DNA of 64,000 nucleotides from UASB124 sp041662445 (GTDB lineage: Bacteria; Babelota; Babeliae; Babelales; RVW-14). Positions 17,309 through 25,006 of the stretch are shown here, one piece after another. Position numbers and translations under genes: made by a program. The notes beneath the pieces are model-generated. The model had not been told where the DNA came from and made no database searches. It saw only the letters and a list, made by a program, of their open reading frames with translations. The DNA is taken from assembly GCA_041662445.1 (NCBI GenBank), contig JBAZSL010000004.1:37769-101768 (forward strand). Direction: 5' to 3'. Positions within the stretch are counted from its first letter, which is position 1. Every line of letters begins with the position of its first letter.

Positions 17309-18459
17309 TGAAGAAACTTACACGATCGTTTCTTTTCGTTCTCTTATTGCTTGGCGGAATTTCTATACCCTACAACACAACTCAAGCCATGCTCTCTCCC
17401 GCAGACGGCCTTGAGGCTCCCAAAAGTTTTGGGCACTTGTATGCATGGGCTTCTTCTTGGATGAGTGGTAATGCAGCACAGGCCGATATTGATGAAGGAC
17501 CGGCAGCTAAAAGGCCTCGTATCGAAGCGCCAGAAAGCAAAGAACAGGAGATTGTAACCCCGCGATTGCTTCCTCTTTTCGGTACCATAAGCATTGATGA
17601 ACTCAAAGCAAAATACCTGGGCGATGTTGATGAACAGAGATGCATTTTTGCCTGTGATTTCCGCATAAAAGATATTGAAAAGGCACAAAAAATTGATGGC
17701 GGGTATATGTCTGGCAACATTATCAACATTGATCACCATGCACCCATCCAAAGCATGATGTCATTTGTTACTGCAACAAGTTTAGCGATTGATTATATAC
17801 TAGCGTATGGTGATATTCCCCACGATGCTCTTGTACTCATCAACCATACCGATTGTGATAGTATTTTATCGTCGCTAATTATATGTGGAATCCTTCTCCC
17901 TGATGGAATATTTGCACAGGCGGCAGAATCTGCAGACCATACCGGACAAGAAAATGATATTGCCGATCTTTTACAAGCGATTGCCCCCAAAAGAGATCTA
18001 AATTATTCTCGTCGCAATTTATTAAAACTTCTCGCACACGAAGCACTCGATAAAGATGCTGAAATATTGCTACAAGAACGACGTGCGGAGCGAATTTTTG
18101 CACACAACCTCATAGCAACAGGCAAGTTAGAGCAGCACAATCATGTAACGTTTCTTCAGCTTTCTGGCGATCAGAATGTTGACATTCAGCTTTTAATTGG
18201 TCTACTTCCCAAGGCAGAAATAATCATGACTGCACGGCCAATGCCCGATAATCCTTCGCTTATTGGTATAAAAATCATGTGCGGTGCAGTAGCTCCTATC
18301 GGGCTCTATCTCAATAAAATTGGGCTACCCGATGGATTTGATGGACGATGGGATGCGGTAAGCAATAAGCGCGCAGGCGCAACAAGGCGCTCGCCACTGG
18401 ATTATATCGACATGATTAATACGTACATAGATAAAGAATTCAGACCTGCTAAAAATTAA
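17308..18459 (+). CDS. Exported DHH-phosphoesterase-like protein with shared leader (gene 3)
   Basis: 383 residues. The first 40 residues repeat the leader of genes 1 and 2 (FLFVLLLLGGISIPYNTTQA, MLSPADGLEAPKSFG), but no ankyrin repeats follow. Instead an alpha/beta domain shows INIDHHAP (DHH at 142-144) and LINHTDCDSILSSL (180-190), which resemble the metal-binding motifs of DHH phosphoesterases (DHH; H-x-D-x-D-x), with further conserved-looking acidic residues (CDFRIKD near 116). The motif order is unlike standard RecJ, so the assignment is tentative. Residues 65-73, PAAKRPRIE, look like a monopartite nuclear localisation signal of the c-Myc type. Substrate unknown. Confidence 0.55.
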   Translation: MKKLTRSFLFVLLLLGGISIPYNTTQAMLSPADGLEAPKSFGHLYAWASSWMSGNAAQADIDEGPAAKRPRIEAPESKEQEIVTPRLLPLFGTISIDELKAKYLGDVDEQRCIFACDFRIKDIEKAQKIDGGYMSGNIINIDHHAPIQSMMSFVTATSLAIDYILAYGDIPHDALVLINHTDCDSILSSLIICGILLPDGIFAQAAESADHTGQENDIADLLQAIAPKRDLNYSRRNLLKLLAHEALDKDAEILLQERRAERIFAHNLIATGKLEQHNHVTFLQLSGDQNVDIQLLIGLLPKAEIIMTARPMPDNPSLIGIKIMCGAVAPIGLYLNKIGLPDGFDGRWDAVSNKRAGATRRSPLDYIDMINTYIDKEFRPAKN

Positions 18460-18675
18460 AAGCCCCAGCCGCACCGAATTTGAGCAGCTGCGGTCATCAT
18501 CGAAAGCCACTTCTCATGCTCTTGCATAAAGCACCTTACCGTCCCTTTTAATTTTATATTCGAGCGTAGTTATTTCATTTGATCTGCGATCGAATACTTC
18601 TTTGGTGTGAACGATAATATCCTTGGATATATCTTCAAGACCGCGTAGTGCTCCATATCCAGGGATTAAGGGTAT
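18456..18675 (-). pseudogene. Remnant of nucleotidyltransferase (MNT) and HEPN toxin-antitoxin genes
   Basis: On the minus strand an open stretch from 18675 to the TGA at 18516-18514 reads GYGALRGLEDISKDIIVHTK, EVFDRRSN and YKIKRDGKVLYARA, the usual C-terminus of minimal nucleotidyltransferase (MNT) proteins (xDIIVxTxExFxxR ... I.R.GKVLY). Overlapping it in another frame, ATG 18527 opens MQEHEKWLSMMTAAAQ, the usual start of a HEPN-domain partner, which decays into a stop 23 residues later. MNT antitoxins adenylylate HEPN RNase toxins (type VII systems) and the two genes often overlap just so. Only the tail and the head survive, so both are dead. There is no start or catalytic GSxxxG..DxD part left. 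Confidence 0.5.
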
Positions 18676-18771
18676 TTAGCGGGCGCTTGAACCTTTTATG
18701 AACAAAAAGTGATTTTTTTAAAGAAACTGGCCTGCCATACGAAGCCAGGAGCCGTAGGTGACGGCGTAGTA

Positions 18772-18844
18772 TGGAGGCAAGCGGATTCGAACCGCTGACC
18801 TTCCGCTTGCAAAGCGGACGCTCTACCAACTGAGCTATGCCCCC
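18772..18844 (-). tRNA. tRNA-Ala (anticodon TGC)
   Basis: 73 bases: acceptor GGGGGCA with TGCCTCC, D arm GCTCAGTTGGTAGAGC, anticodon loop TTTGCAA, T arm GCGGTTCGAATCCGC, discriminator A, no encoded CCA. It lies 12 bases after tRNA-Ile on the same strand. Confidence 0.96.
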
Positions 18845-18856
18845 GAAGATTTTCAA

Positions 18857-18930
18857 TGGGCCCAAGTCGACTCGAACGACTGACCTCCCCGTTATCAGCG
18901 GGGTGCTCTAACCAACTGAGCTATGGGCCC
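18857..18930 (-). tRNA. tRNA-Ile (anticodon GAT)
   Basis: 74 bases: acceptor GGGCCCA with TGGGCCC, D arm GCTCAGTTGGTTAGAGC, anticodon loop CTGATAA, T arm GTCGTTCGAGTCGAC, discriminator A, no encoded CCA. tRNA-Ile(GAT) and tRNA-Ala(TGC) in this order are the standard pair of the 16S-23S rRNA spacer, but no rRNA flanks them here. Confidence 0.96.
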
Positions 18931-18984
18931 TCGTTTATGTCAAAAACACTGATCCAATGCGTAATTTTAATTAATAACGTGAAA

Positions 18985-19013
18985 ATTATATCGATATTTG
19001 GCCAGTGTTGCAA
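18985..19013 (-). promoter_or_regulatory. Sigma-70-type promoter for tRNA-Ile/tRNA-Ala
   Basis: On the minus strand TTGCAA (19013-19008) is separated by 17 bases from a perfect TATAAT (18990-18985). The predicted start of transcription, near 18978, lies about 48 bases before tRNA-Ile. No other promoter candidate of this quality lies upstream of the pair. Confidence 0.6.
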
Positions 19014-19192
19014 GCTAAAATTAACTGGTATAACGGGCCCATTTCAACATCATATGGCTTTATAGTATCCAATCGATGCGTTTCATCGCAAGTATTTGCT
19101 CATGAACACTGCAAAAGCATTGACTGTAATGACCCAATTCACGTACGCTAAAAGAGTAAATAGCCCGTAAATAAGGACTGAAAGGGGTGGAA

Positions 19193-19393
19193 ATGGGAAA
19201 GACATTGAGGGTCGAGGACCTTGAACAACATCATCCGGACACCGATGAACTTGCCGATAAAGACTGGAAACATACAAAAACAGGCAAAAACACCAGAACG
19301 CGTCGTAGCGCCAACGTAATTCGCAAATTCTTTAGCGGGACACGAACCATCGCAAATAATAACCAGAGCCAACAAGGACGCCGTAAAGTTTAG
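19193..19393 (+). CDS. Small basic hypothetical protein
   Basis: A 66-residue frame, MGKTLRVEDLEQHHPDTDEL then KHTKTGKNTRTRRSAN and IRKFFSGTRTI, ending in QQGRRKV. The first third is acidic, the rest strongly basic and polar, with no hydrophobic segment. GGGGTGG lies 3-9 bases before the ATG. No family is recognised. It is the only believable gene in the 545 bases between tRNA-Ile and prfB; opposing frames on the minus strand look random. It could be an unreal frame. Confidence 0.35.
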   Translation: MGKTLRVEDLEQHHPDTDELADKDWKHTKTGKNTRTRRSANVIRKFFSGTRTIANNNQSQQGRRKV

Positions 19394-19477
19394 CTTTTCC
19401 ACTATTAAGCTGGGCGTGCTATACTTCACGTTAGCGCTTGTAAATACTTATCATTCTCAACGTTAAACGTGGTGTCC

Positions 19478-20572
19478 ATGCTTTTTGACGAATTACAAGA
19501 ACAACTCAGAAACACTCAAACCGATGTCATCGCAATCCGCTCGTTTTGGCAGCAAACAAAGCTTGATGAAAAATTTGCTGATCTTGACAAGTTGGTTAAC
19601 GATCCTGATTTCTGGAAGCATCCTGAACGAGATGCCATTATTGCCGAACACCGCAAACTTAAAGTCATGGTTGAAGATTATCACGCCATTGATAAAAACT
19701 ACGGCGATTCCCTTGAACTTCTCGAAATATTTAAAGATAACGATGTAGAGCTCGCCAATCTTGCCAAAGAAATTACGGCATTGTGTTCCCGAATCGCTCA
19801 TTTCAAACTTAATCTCCTCTTGAGCGAAGAAAATGACGCCAAAAATTGTTATTTAAGCATTAATGCCGGCGCAGGCGGTACCGAATCACAAGACTGGGCA
19901 CAAATGCTCCTCCGCATGTACCTCCGGTTCTGTGAACGGGAAAACTTTAATGTAAGCGTCTTGGACTGCCAAAGCGGTGAATCGGCTGGCATAAAATCTG
20001 CCACTCTTTACGTTAAAGGCACAAACACCTTCGGCCTTTTAAAAACAGAGAATGGCATCCATCGCCTCGTACGCATATCCCCTTTTGACGCCAACAAACG
20101 TCGCCACACATCATTTGCCGCCGTTACGGTAATCCACGAAGCCGAAGATGAAAAGATTGATATAAACGAAACTGATCTTCGCATTGACACCTTCCGTGCA
20201 GGTGGTGCCGGTGGCCAACACGTTAATAAAACTGAATCGGCAATACGTATCACGCACATACCAAGTGGGATCGTTGTTCAGTGCCAAAACGAACGCTCTC
20301 AAGGTCAGAATAAGCAGCTCGCCCTTAAAATGCTTAAAGCGCGTCTTCTGCAAAAACAGGAAGACGAGAAAAAAGCACGCGAAGATGCCAAAGAAAAGAA
20401 AAAAATTGAGTGGGGCTCTCAGATCCGCTCATATGTTCTGCATCCGTACAAAATGGTCAAAGATCACCGCACTGATTTAGAATCACCGCGTCCCGACGAT
20501 GTGCTTGACGGTGATCTGATGCCATTTATCGAAAAAACACTTCTCGCAACGGCGCAACAAAAGAATATATAA
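19478..20572 (+). CDS. prfB: Peptide chain release factor 2
   Basis: 364 residues from ATG 19478. The stop-codon reading motif SPF (RISPFDANKRRHTSFA) marks RF2, which reads TGA and TAA, rather than RF1 (PxT). The peptidyl-transferase motif GAGGQHVNKTESA is intact. Unlike most bacteria, the start region runs straight through (MLFDELQEQLRN) with no in-frame TGA, so there is no programmed +1 frameshift for self-regulation. GTG codons at 19469 and 19472 are possible alternative starts, and the ribosome site is weak. tilS starts 3 bases after its stop, so the two are co-transcribed. Confidence 0.96.
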   Translation: MLFDELQEQLRNTQTDVIAIRSFWQQTKLDEKFADLDKLVNDPDFWKHPERDAIIAEHRKLKVMVEDYHAIDKNYGDSLELLEIFKDNDVELANLAKEITALCSRIAHFKLNLLLSEENDAKNCYLSINAGAGGTESQDWAQMLLRMYLRFCERENFNVSVLDCQSGESAGIKSATLYVKGTNTFGLLKTENGIHRLVRISPFDANKRRHTSFAAVTVIHEAEDEKIDINETDLRIDTFRAGGAGGQHVNKTESAIRITHIPSGIVVQCQNERSQGQNKQLALKMLKARLLQKQEDEKKAREDAKEKKKIEWGSQIRSYVLHPYKMVKDHRTDLESPRPDDVLDGDLMPFIEKTLLATAQQKNI

Positions 20573-20575
20573 ACC

Positions 20576-21589
20576 ATGTTTTTTACCAGCATTGTTGAAC
20601 ACACTCATACACTTATTTCTCGTGCATCTACCCAAACGGCATCCGATAAGCCTACAACTATCGTACTTGGGCTTTCGGGAGGGCCGGATTCAGTTTTTCT
20701 GTTTCATGTATTGGAACACCTTCATCGTTCCGCCTCCATAAAACTCGTCGTTGCACATCTTGACCATGGCTGGCGCACAACTTCGGCCAATGACGCCATT
20801 TTTTGTATTCAGATGTGCCTACGCCACAATATACCCTGCTTTGTAGCAACGCCTGATGGAACCATTGCCAACAATAATGGGTCTTTAGAAGATTTTGGCC
20901 GCCGTCTTCGACGCGCTCATTTTAAAAAAGTCGCAGACGAAGGTAACGCGTCATTTATTGCTCTTGCCCATCACCTTGACGACCAGGAAGAAACTTTTGT
21001 TATGCGTCTCATGAGGGGATCAACGCTTGCAGGTCTTTCATGCATGCGTGAGGTTGATGGCATGTATCTGCGCCCCCTGCTTTCGATTCCCAAAAAAGAT
21101 ATTGCGCGTTACCTTGATGAACAAAAAATTCCCTATTGTACGGATCCAACTAATGTTTCTGATGATTTTTTACGCAATCGCATCAGAAACCATGTCATTC
21201 CTGCGCTTCGTTTGTGCGATCAACGTTTTGATCAAAAATTCACGACAACACTCAGCACACTTGCCGCAGAAGATACTTTTTTGCAGAACTTAACTGAACA
21301 AAAATTTAACGAACTTTTTACGTATGATGCCACGCTCAAAACCCATTGCGCACAACGCACAGAGCTCCTCGCACTTGATCGCGTACTGGCACAACGAATT
21401 GTTTTGCTCTGGCTTATTCGCCAAGGTGTTGCATTTACCCCGAGTACTTCATTGATCAACGAAATTATGAGGTTTCTTGAAACACCGAACGGAGCATCTC
21501 ATCGCATTGCTGCTAACGCGCTACTTCACAAACAACGTGGTTTGATCTGGATCGAACGCCAACAACAGGAACTACATACTGCTGTTTGA
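20576..21589 (+). CDS. tilS: tRNA(Ile)-lysidine synthase
   Basis: 337 residues. The N-terminal PP-loop ATP pyrophosphatase motif LGLSGGPDSVFLFHVL is at about 31-46, followed by VVAHLDHGWR, FIALAHHLDDQEETFVMRLM and LRPLLSIPKKDIARYL, and RNRIRNHVIPALR, all standard TilS motifs. TilS adds lysine to C34 of the CAT-anticodon tRNA-Ile so it reads ATA. The C-terminal extension is short compared with E. coli TilS (about 430 residues), fitting the compact type. It follows prfB by 3 bases. Confidence 0.95.
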   Translation: MFFTSIVEHTHTLISRASTQTASDKPTTIVLGLSGGPDSVFLFHVLEHLHRSASIKLVVAHLDHGWRTTSANDAIFCIQMCLRHNIPCFVATPDGTIANNNGSLEDFGRRLRRAHFKKVADEGNASFIALAHHLDDQEETFVMRLMRGSTLAGLSCMREVDGMYLRPLLSIPKKDIARYLDEQKIPYCTDPTNVSDDFLRNRIRNHVIPALRLCDQRFDQKFTTTLSTLAAEDTFLQNLTEQKFNELFTYDATLKTHCAQRTELLALDRVLAQRIVLLWLIRQGVAFTPSTSLINEIMRFLETPNGASHRIAANALLHKQRGLIWIERQQQELHTAV

Positions 21590-21635
21590 CATGCATGCAA
21601 CCCGTCACGTACTCTAAGAAAAAAGGATATGGAGT

Positions 21636-22943
21636 ATGGGACAGGAAGGCGAAAAGCCATTTATTAGTACACGTAACAAGAAGCTGCTTGTGCGTTTTTT
21701 GCTTCTTTCGCTTCTTGCTCACTTTATTTTTGTAATATTCTTTTTCCATTACGATTACCATCACAATCTCTTACATAATCTTGCAGTATTGACCCATATT
21801 ATCGATACACAAGAGACCCCGGTGCAAACCAACAAAAAAGTTAAAAGCAGACATGAACAAGTACTCGCCTCACTCAAAGAGCTCAAAAAACAACGTGAAA
21901 CTAACCTTCCAGCAAAGTTACGTGCACCAAAATCAAACTTTGGCTGGGTAATTTTTGAAGAACCCACCCAACAAATTCCACAACCGTTGGTAATTCCCAC
22001 AACACTCGATGGACCAATTGGACAAGCACACCACGCACAAGCAACTGAAGGCAAACAGGGTCCCGTACAGAAAAAAGTTTTCCGGGAACAAAAGCCCACG
22101 CTTCATAAAAAAACAATTCCCGCACCGCCACAAGCGCTCAAACAAGCCGCAGCCCCCGCTCAGCTACAACCACCACTGCCACAAGCTGTTGCCAAGCTTG
22201 CGCAACCAGCAACAGTTATCGAAACGTCACCCATGATAGGCGAACAGGCCCCAACGCAACAGCCAGCTGAACACAACATTCAGGCTGAAGACAACATTGA
22301 AGACCGTATTGCACATATCCGTGATTTAGACGCACGGATCAATGCCTTTGCATCAGGAAGCGCGCTGCCAACTACAGCATCCCGCGCAACAGAAACAATA
22401 CTACACGCACCAGAACAAACAGCAGGTAGTAGCAACGTCGAGCCAACTGAAGAACGACTTATTGGTGGGCCTGGTGGCATACGCGTCCGCGGAGCACGCA
22501 GCCTTACCCACAAATCACCACGCAATATTATTGCGCTAACAAAAGGATTTATTGAGAAACACCATGGAGAAGAAGGAACGGACCTTATCGATCGTGATGG
22601 GGATCCTAACAAACGGCCAAGCTTTGAAGAGCTCAAATACTTGTCCTATGAATCGCACGTCAGCTGGTGCCTTCAGGCTGCGTGGAAACAAAACTTTGGT
22701 CGATCAATGGTCACAAAATACCCTTCACGGATGGAGGCCATCATTGAATTTACGCTTGACGAGCAGGGAACACTTACCAAGAGCGAGCTTTTACAATCTA
22801 CTGGCTATCGTGAAATTGACACGATGATTATGAAAAACACACAATTTGCAAGCCCATTCCCGCCGCTGCCCAAACATTTTGGCACTTCGAACTATACAAC
22901 AGGGCGCGTCATTCATGTCTATACCGGCACAGATGAATATTGA
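21636..22943 (+). CDS. TonB-family energy transducer-like protein
   Basis: 435 residues. A basic N-terminus and one TM helix (LVRFLLLSLLAHFIFVIFFF at 18-37) anchor it in the inner membrane, and a long proline-, alanine- and glutamine-rich span (about 100-300; PAPPQALKQAAAPAQLQPPL) would cross the periplasm. The last 100 residues have a TonB C-terminal-type domain: WCLQAAWKQNFGR, MEAIIEFTLDEQGTLTKSEL, LQSTGYREIDTMIMKN and FPPLPKHFG. TonB passes the energy of ExbB/ExbD to outer-membrane receptors; TolA or a stand-alone TonB-like protein is also possible. No exbB, exbD or receptor gene is nearby. Confidence 0.8.
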   Translation: MGQEGEKPFISTRNKKLLVRFLLLSLLAHFIFVIFFFHYDYHHNLLHNLAVLTHIIDTQETPVQTNKKVKSRHEQVLASLKELKKQRETNLPAKLRAPKSNFGWVIFEEPTQQIPQPLVIPTTLDGPIGQAHHAQATEGKQGPVQKKVFREQKPTLHKKTIPAPPQALKQAAAPAQLQPPLPQAVAKLAQPATVIETSPMIGEQAPTQQPAEHNIQAEDNIEDRIAHIRDLDARINAFASGSALPTTASRATETILHAPEQTAGSSNVEPTEERLIGGPGGIRVRGARSLTHKSPRNIIALTKGFIEKHHGEEGTDLIDRDGDPNKRPSFEELKYLSYESHVSWCLQAAWKQNFGRSMVTKYPSRMEAIIEFTLDEQGTLTKSELLQSTGYREIDTMIMKNTQFASPFPPLPKHFGTSNYTTGRVIHVYTGTDEY

Positions 22944-23028
22944 ACTTAACATTCCCTTTATTTTTTAAGGCAAGACCATGTACACTGAAAAGTGTTATTG
23001 ATAATCGGCCCTTTTATTGAGGATGGCC

Positions 23029-23556
23029 ATGAAGAAAAAAATATTTATCTGCTTCATGTGCGTCACCATTGATCTTGGATTTCTGCCCCACCGCTGCCTG
23101 GGCTTCATGGCAGCTCAGCCAACGCATGATTTTTTTTCACTCAGCACCACAAACACGTGGCGCGAATATCAGGTCAAAGCACCAGAAATTACGTTTAACA
23201 AAGAGAAATGGGCTTGGACATGTTCACTTACCTTGCGCAGCAAACAAGCGCTCAAACTCTCCACACTCGTTTTGCAATGGAAAGGTGAGCGCATTAAACA
23301 ACTTGCCGCCGCACTTTATCAGAAGAAAGAACGCGATATTAGCGTGATACCAATCCAAAAGAATTTTATTTGTGACGGCATTTGGAGCCCCTCGCACCAA
23401 CAAATTATTTTCACCCCGGACACTAAAATTGTCGCCGTCGATAACTATCATCTTGTAGTTAGCTTCCCTAAAGAATCTGAAAACATTATCAAACACGGCA
23501 AATTTGTTATCGTTGATGCACACCTTTCAACAATGACACATCCCCAAGAAGGTTGA
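23029..23556 (+). CDS. Exported protein of unknown function
   Basis: 175 residues from ATG 23029, with GAGG 6 bases upstream. The N-terminus MKKKIFICFMCVTIDLGFLP is a likely signal sequence. The mature part is beta-rich (SLTLRSKQALKLSTLVLQWK; HQQIIFTPDTKIVAVDNYHL) and contains a WKGERIKQL stretch; I recognise no family. It could be a small periplasmic or surface protein. It lies between the TonB-like gene and the FAD oxidoreductase, all on the plus strand with gaps of 85-91 bases, so co-transcription is possible. Confidence 0.6.
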   Translation: MKKKIFICFMCVTIDLGFLPHRCLGFMAAQPTHDFFSLSTTNTWREYQVKAPEITFNKEKWAWTCSLTLRSKQALKLSTLVLQWKGERIKQLAAALYQKKERDISVIPIQKNFICDGIWSPSHQQIIFTPDTKIVAVDNYHLVVSFPKESENIIKHGKFVIVDAHLSTMTHPQEG

Positions 23557-23647
23557 CCAGAGCCACTGTCCGTTGCTTTCATCGTACATCCTGTTATTCT
23601 TACTTCATGAAATTATTGCACCTCAGGCAATAAAAAAAGGATGGCGA

Positions 23648-25006
23648 GTGGCTCGTGTTATCATTGTCGGTGCTGGACTTACTGGCCTTAGTACCGCGTA
23701 TTATCTTGAACAAAACGGTTTTTTTGATTACACCCTCATCGAAAAAAACACACGCCCGGGTGGCCTACTGCGCTCGGAATCTGTTAACGGATTTACCTTC
23801 GATTATACGGGACATTTTTTACACTGCAGCGACCAAACATTTCGTCAATTTTTACATGATGTTGTGGGATTTGAAAAACTCGCTCAGATAACACGGTCAT
23901 CATCTATTTTTTCGCACAATACCTATACCGATTATCCTTTTCAAATGAATCTTTATGGACTTCCACTTGAGGTCATCACCGAATGTATCGCAGAATACGC
24001 ACAACGCCCTACGCACATAAGCAGACCAACCACATTCTACACGTGGGTGCTCAAACATTTTGGTCGCGGTTTTGGCAAACATTTTTTCTTCCCCTTCAAC
24101 CGTAAACTTGCCGCTTACGACGTACGCCGCATGCGCCCCACATGGACGGGGAGATTTGTTCCCAACACTAATCTCAACACAATTATCGCTGGCGCACTTG
24201 CAGCAAAAGCTCAATCAAACGTTGGCTATAATAGTAGTTTTTATTATCCCACCAACGGCGGCATCGAGCTGGTCATTAAACAATTGATCCGCACCTTGAC
24301 CGCTCCCATAAAGACATCTCAATTTATTACCGAAATTGATCCGCTCACTAAAACAATTACGTACGCCAATGGCACACATGAACGCTATAAAACGCTCATC
24401 TCAACCATGCCGCTTAATCAACTTCTAGAACTCATAACGGCATCATCACGCACTACGCTTCACCGCTACGCATCAAAACTTCATTGCAATGCAATCATTA
24501 ATATTAACTTAGGATTCGCCACACAACTTCCCCATCAAGGGCACTGGGTGTATTTCCCGGAACGACACTATCCATGGCATCGCCTTGGCTTTTGGCACTC
24601 AATCTGCCCACAACTCGCCCCACCCCAAAATAGCTCAATTTACGCTGAGTTTTCCTATCTACCCAAGCAAATATCCCCGCATCGCCTCAATGACAAAATC
24701 AATCAAACTACCGCCAAGATTCTTGACTTTTTGGGGGTATCAGAACATCACATTGCCGTCAAAAACATACTTCAACTTGATCACGCTTACGTTATTTACG
24801 ATACATGGCGCGAACACAACATACATAAAATTTTGGATTCGCTACGTGCTATGGATATTTATTCAATAGGTCGCTATGGCGCGTGGAAATATTCAAGTAT
24901 GCAAGAAGCTGTCATCGAGGGGAATCAAACCGCCGAGGCGTTATGCAAAAAGGAGAAAGTTCAATGGAAGCACAGCAACGATTCTATGCAGGCAAGCGTA
25001 TTTTAG
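23648..25006 (+). CDS. FAD-dependent oxidoreductase (UDP-galactopyranose mutase / protoporphyrinogen oxidase-like)
   Basis: 452 residues from GTG 23648, chosen because AAAGGATGG precedes it and the protein then begins with the Rossmann strand ARVIIVGAGLTGLSTAYYLE; a longer form would add 25 unlikely residues. The FAD motif GAGLTG, ENxxxPGGLLRSE-like second motif (EKNTRPGGLLRSES) and FDYTGHFLH identify the amine-oxidase/NAD(P)-binding_8 group. FPFNRKLAAYDVRRM and the C-terminal GRYGAWKYSSMQEAVIEG are typical of polysaccharide-locus members. The overlapping epimerase gene supports a role in sugar-nucleotide or glycan modification; the actual reaction is unknown. Confidence 0.8.
   Translation: MARVIIVGAGLTGLSTAYYLEQNGFFDYTLIEKNTRPGGLLRSESVNGFTFDYTGHFLHCSDQTFRQFLHDVVGFEKLAQITRSSSIFSHNTYTDYPFQMNLYGLPLEVITECIAEYAQRPTHISRPTTFYTWVLKHFGRGFGKHFFFPFNRKLAAYDVRRMRPTWTGRFVPNTNLNTIIAGALAAKAQSNVGYNSSFYYPTNGGIELVIKQLIRTLTAPIKTSQFITEIDPLTKTITYANGTHERYKTLISTMPLNQLLELITASSRTTLHRYASKLHCNAIININLGFATQLPHQGHWVYFPERHYPWHRLGFWHSICPQLAPPQNSSIYAEFSYLPKQISPHRLNDKINQTTAKILDFLGVSEHHIAVKNILQLDHAYVIYDTWREHNIHKILDSLRAMDIYSIGRYGAWKYSSMQEAVIEGNQTAEALCKKEKVQWKHSNDSMQASVF

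Noticed and set aside
18460..18771. Search for 23S rRNA after tRNA-Ala
   Set aside because: No rRNA-like sequence is found; the stretch holds toxin-antitoxin remnants and non-coding DNA.
19148..19429. Minus-strand frame of 93 codons with hydrophobic stretches
   Set aside because: Composition looks like antisense of a charged plus-strand frame; no ribosome site, no family pattern, and the plus-strand frame at 19193 is at least preceded by GGGGTGG.
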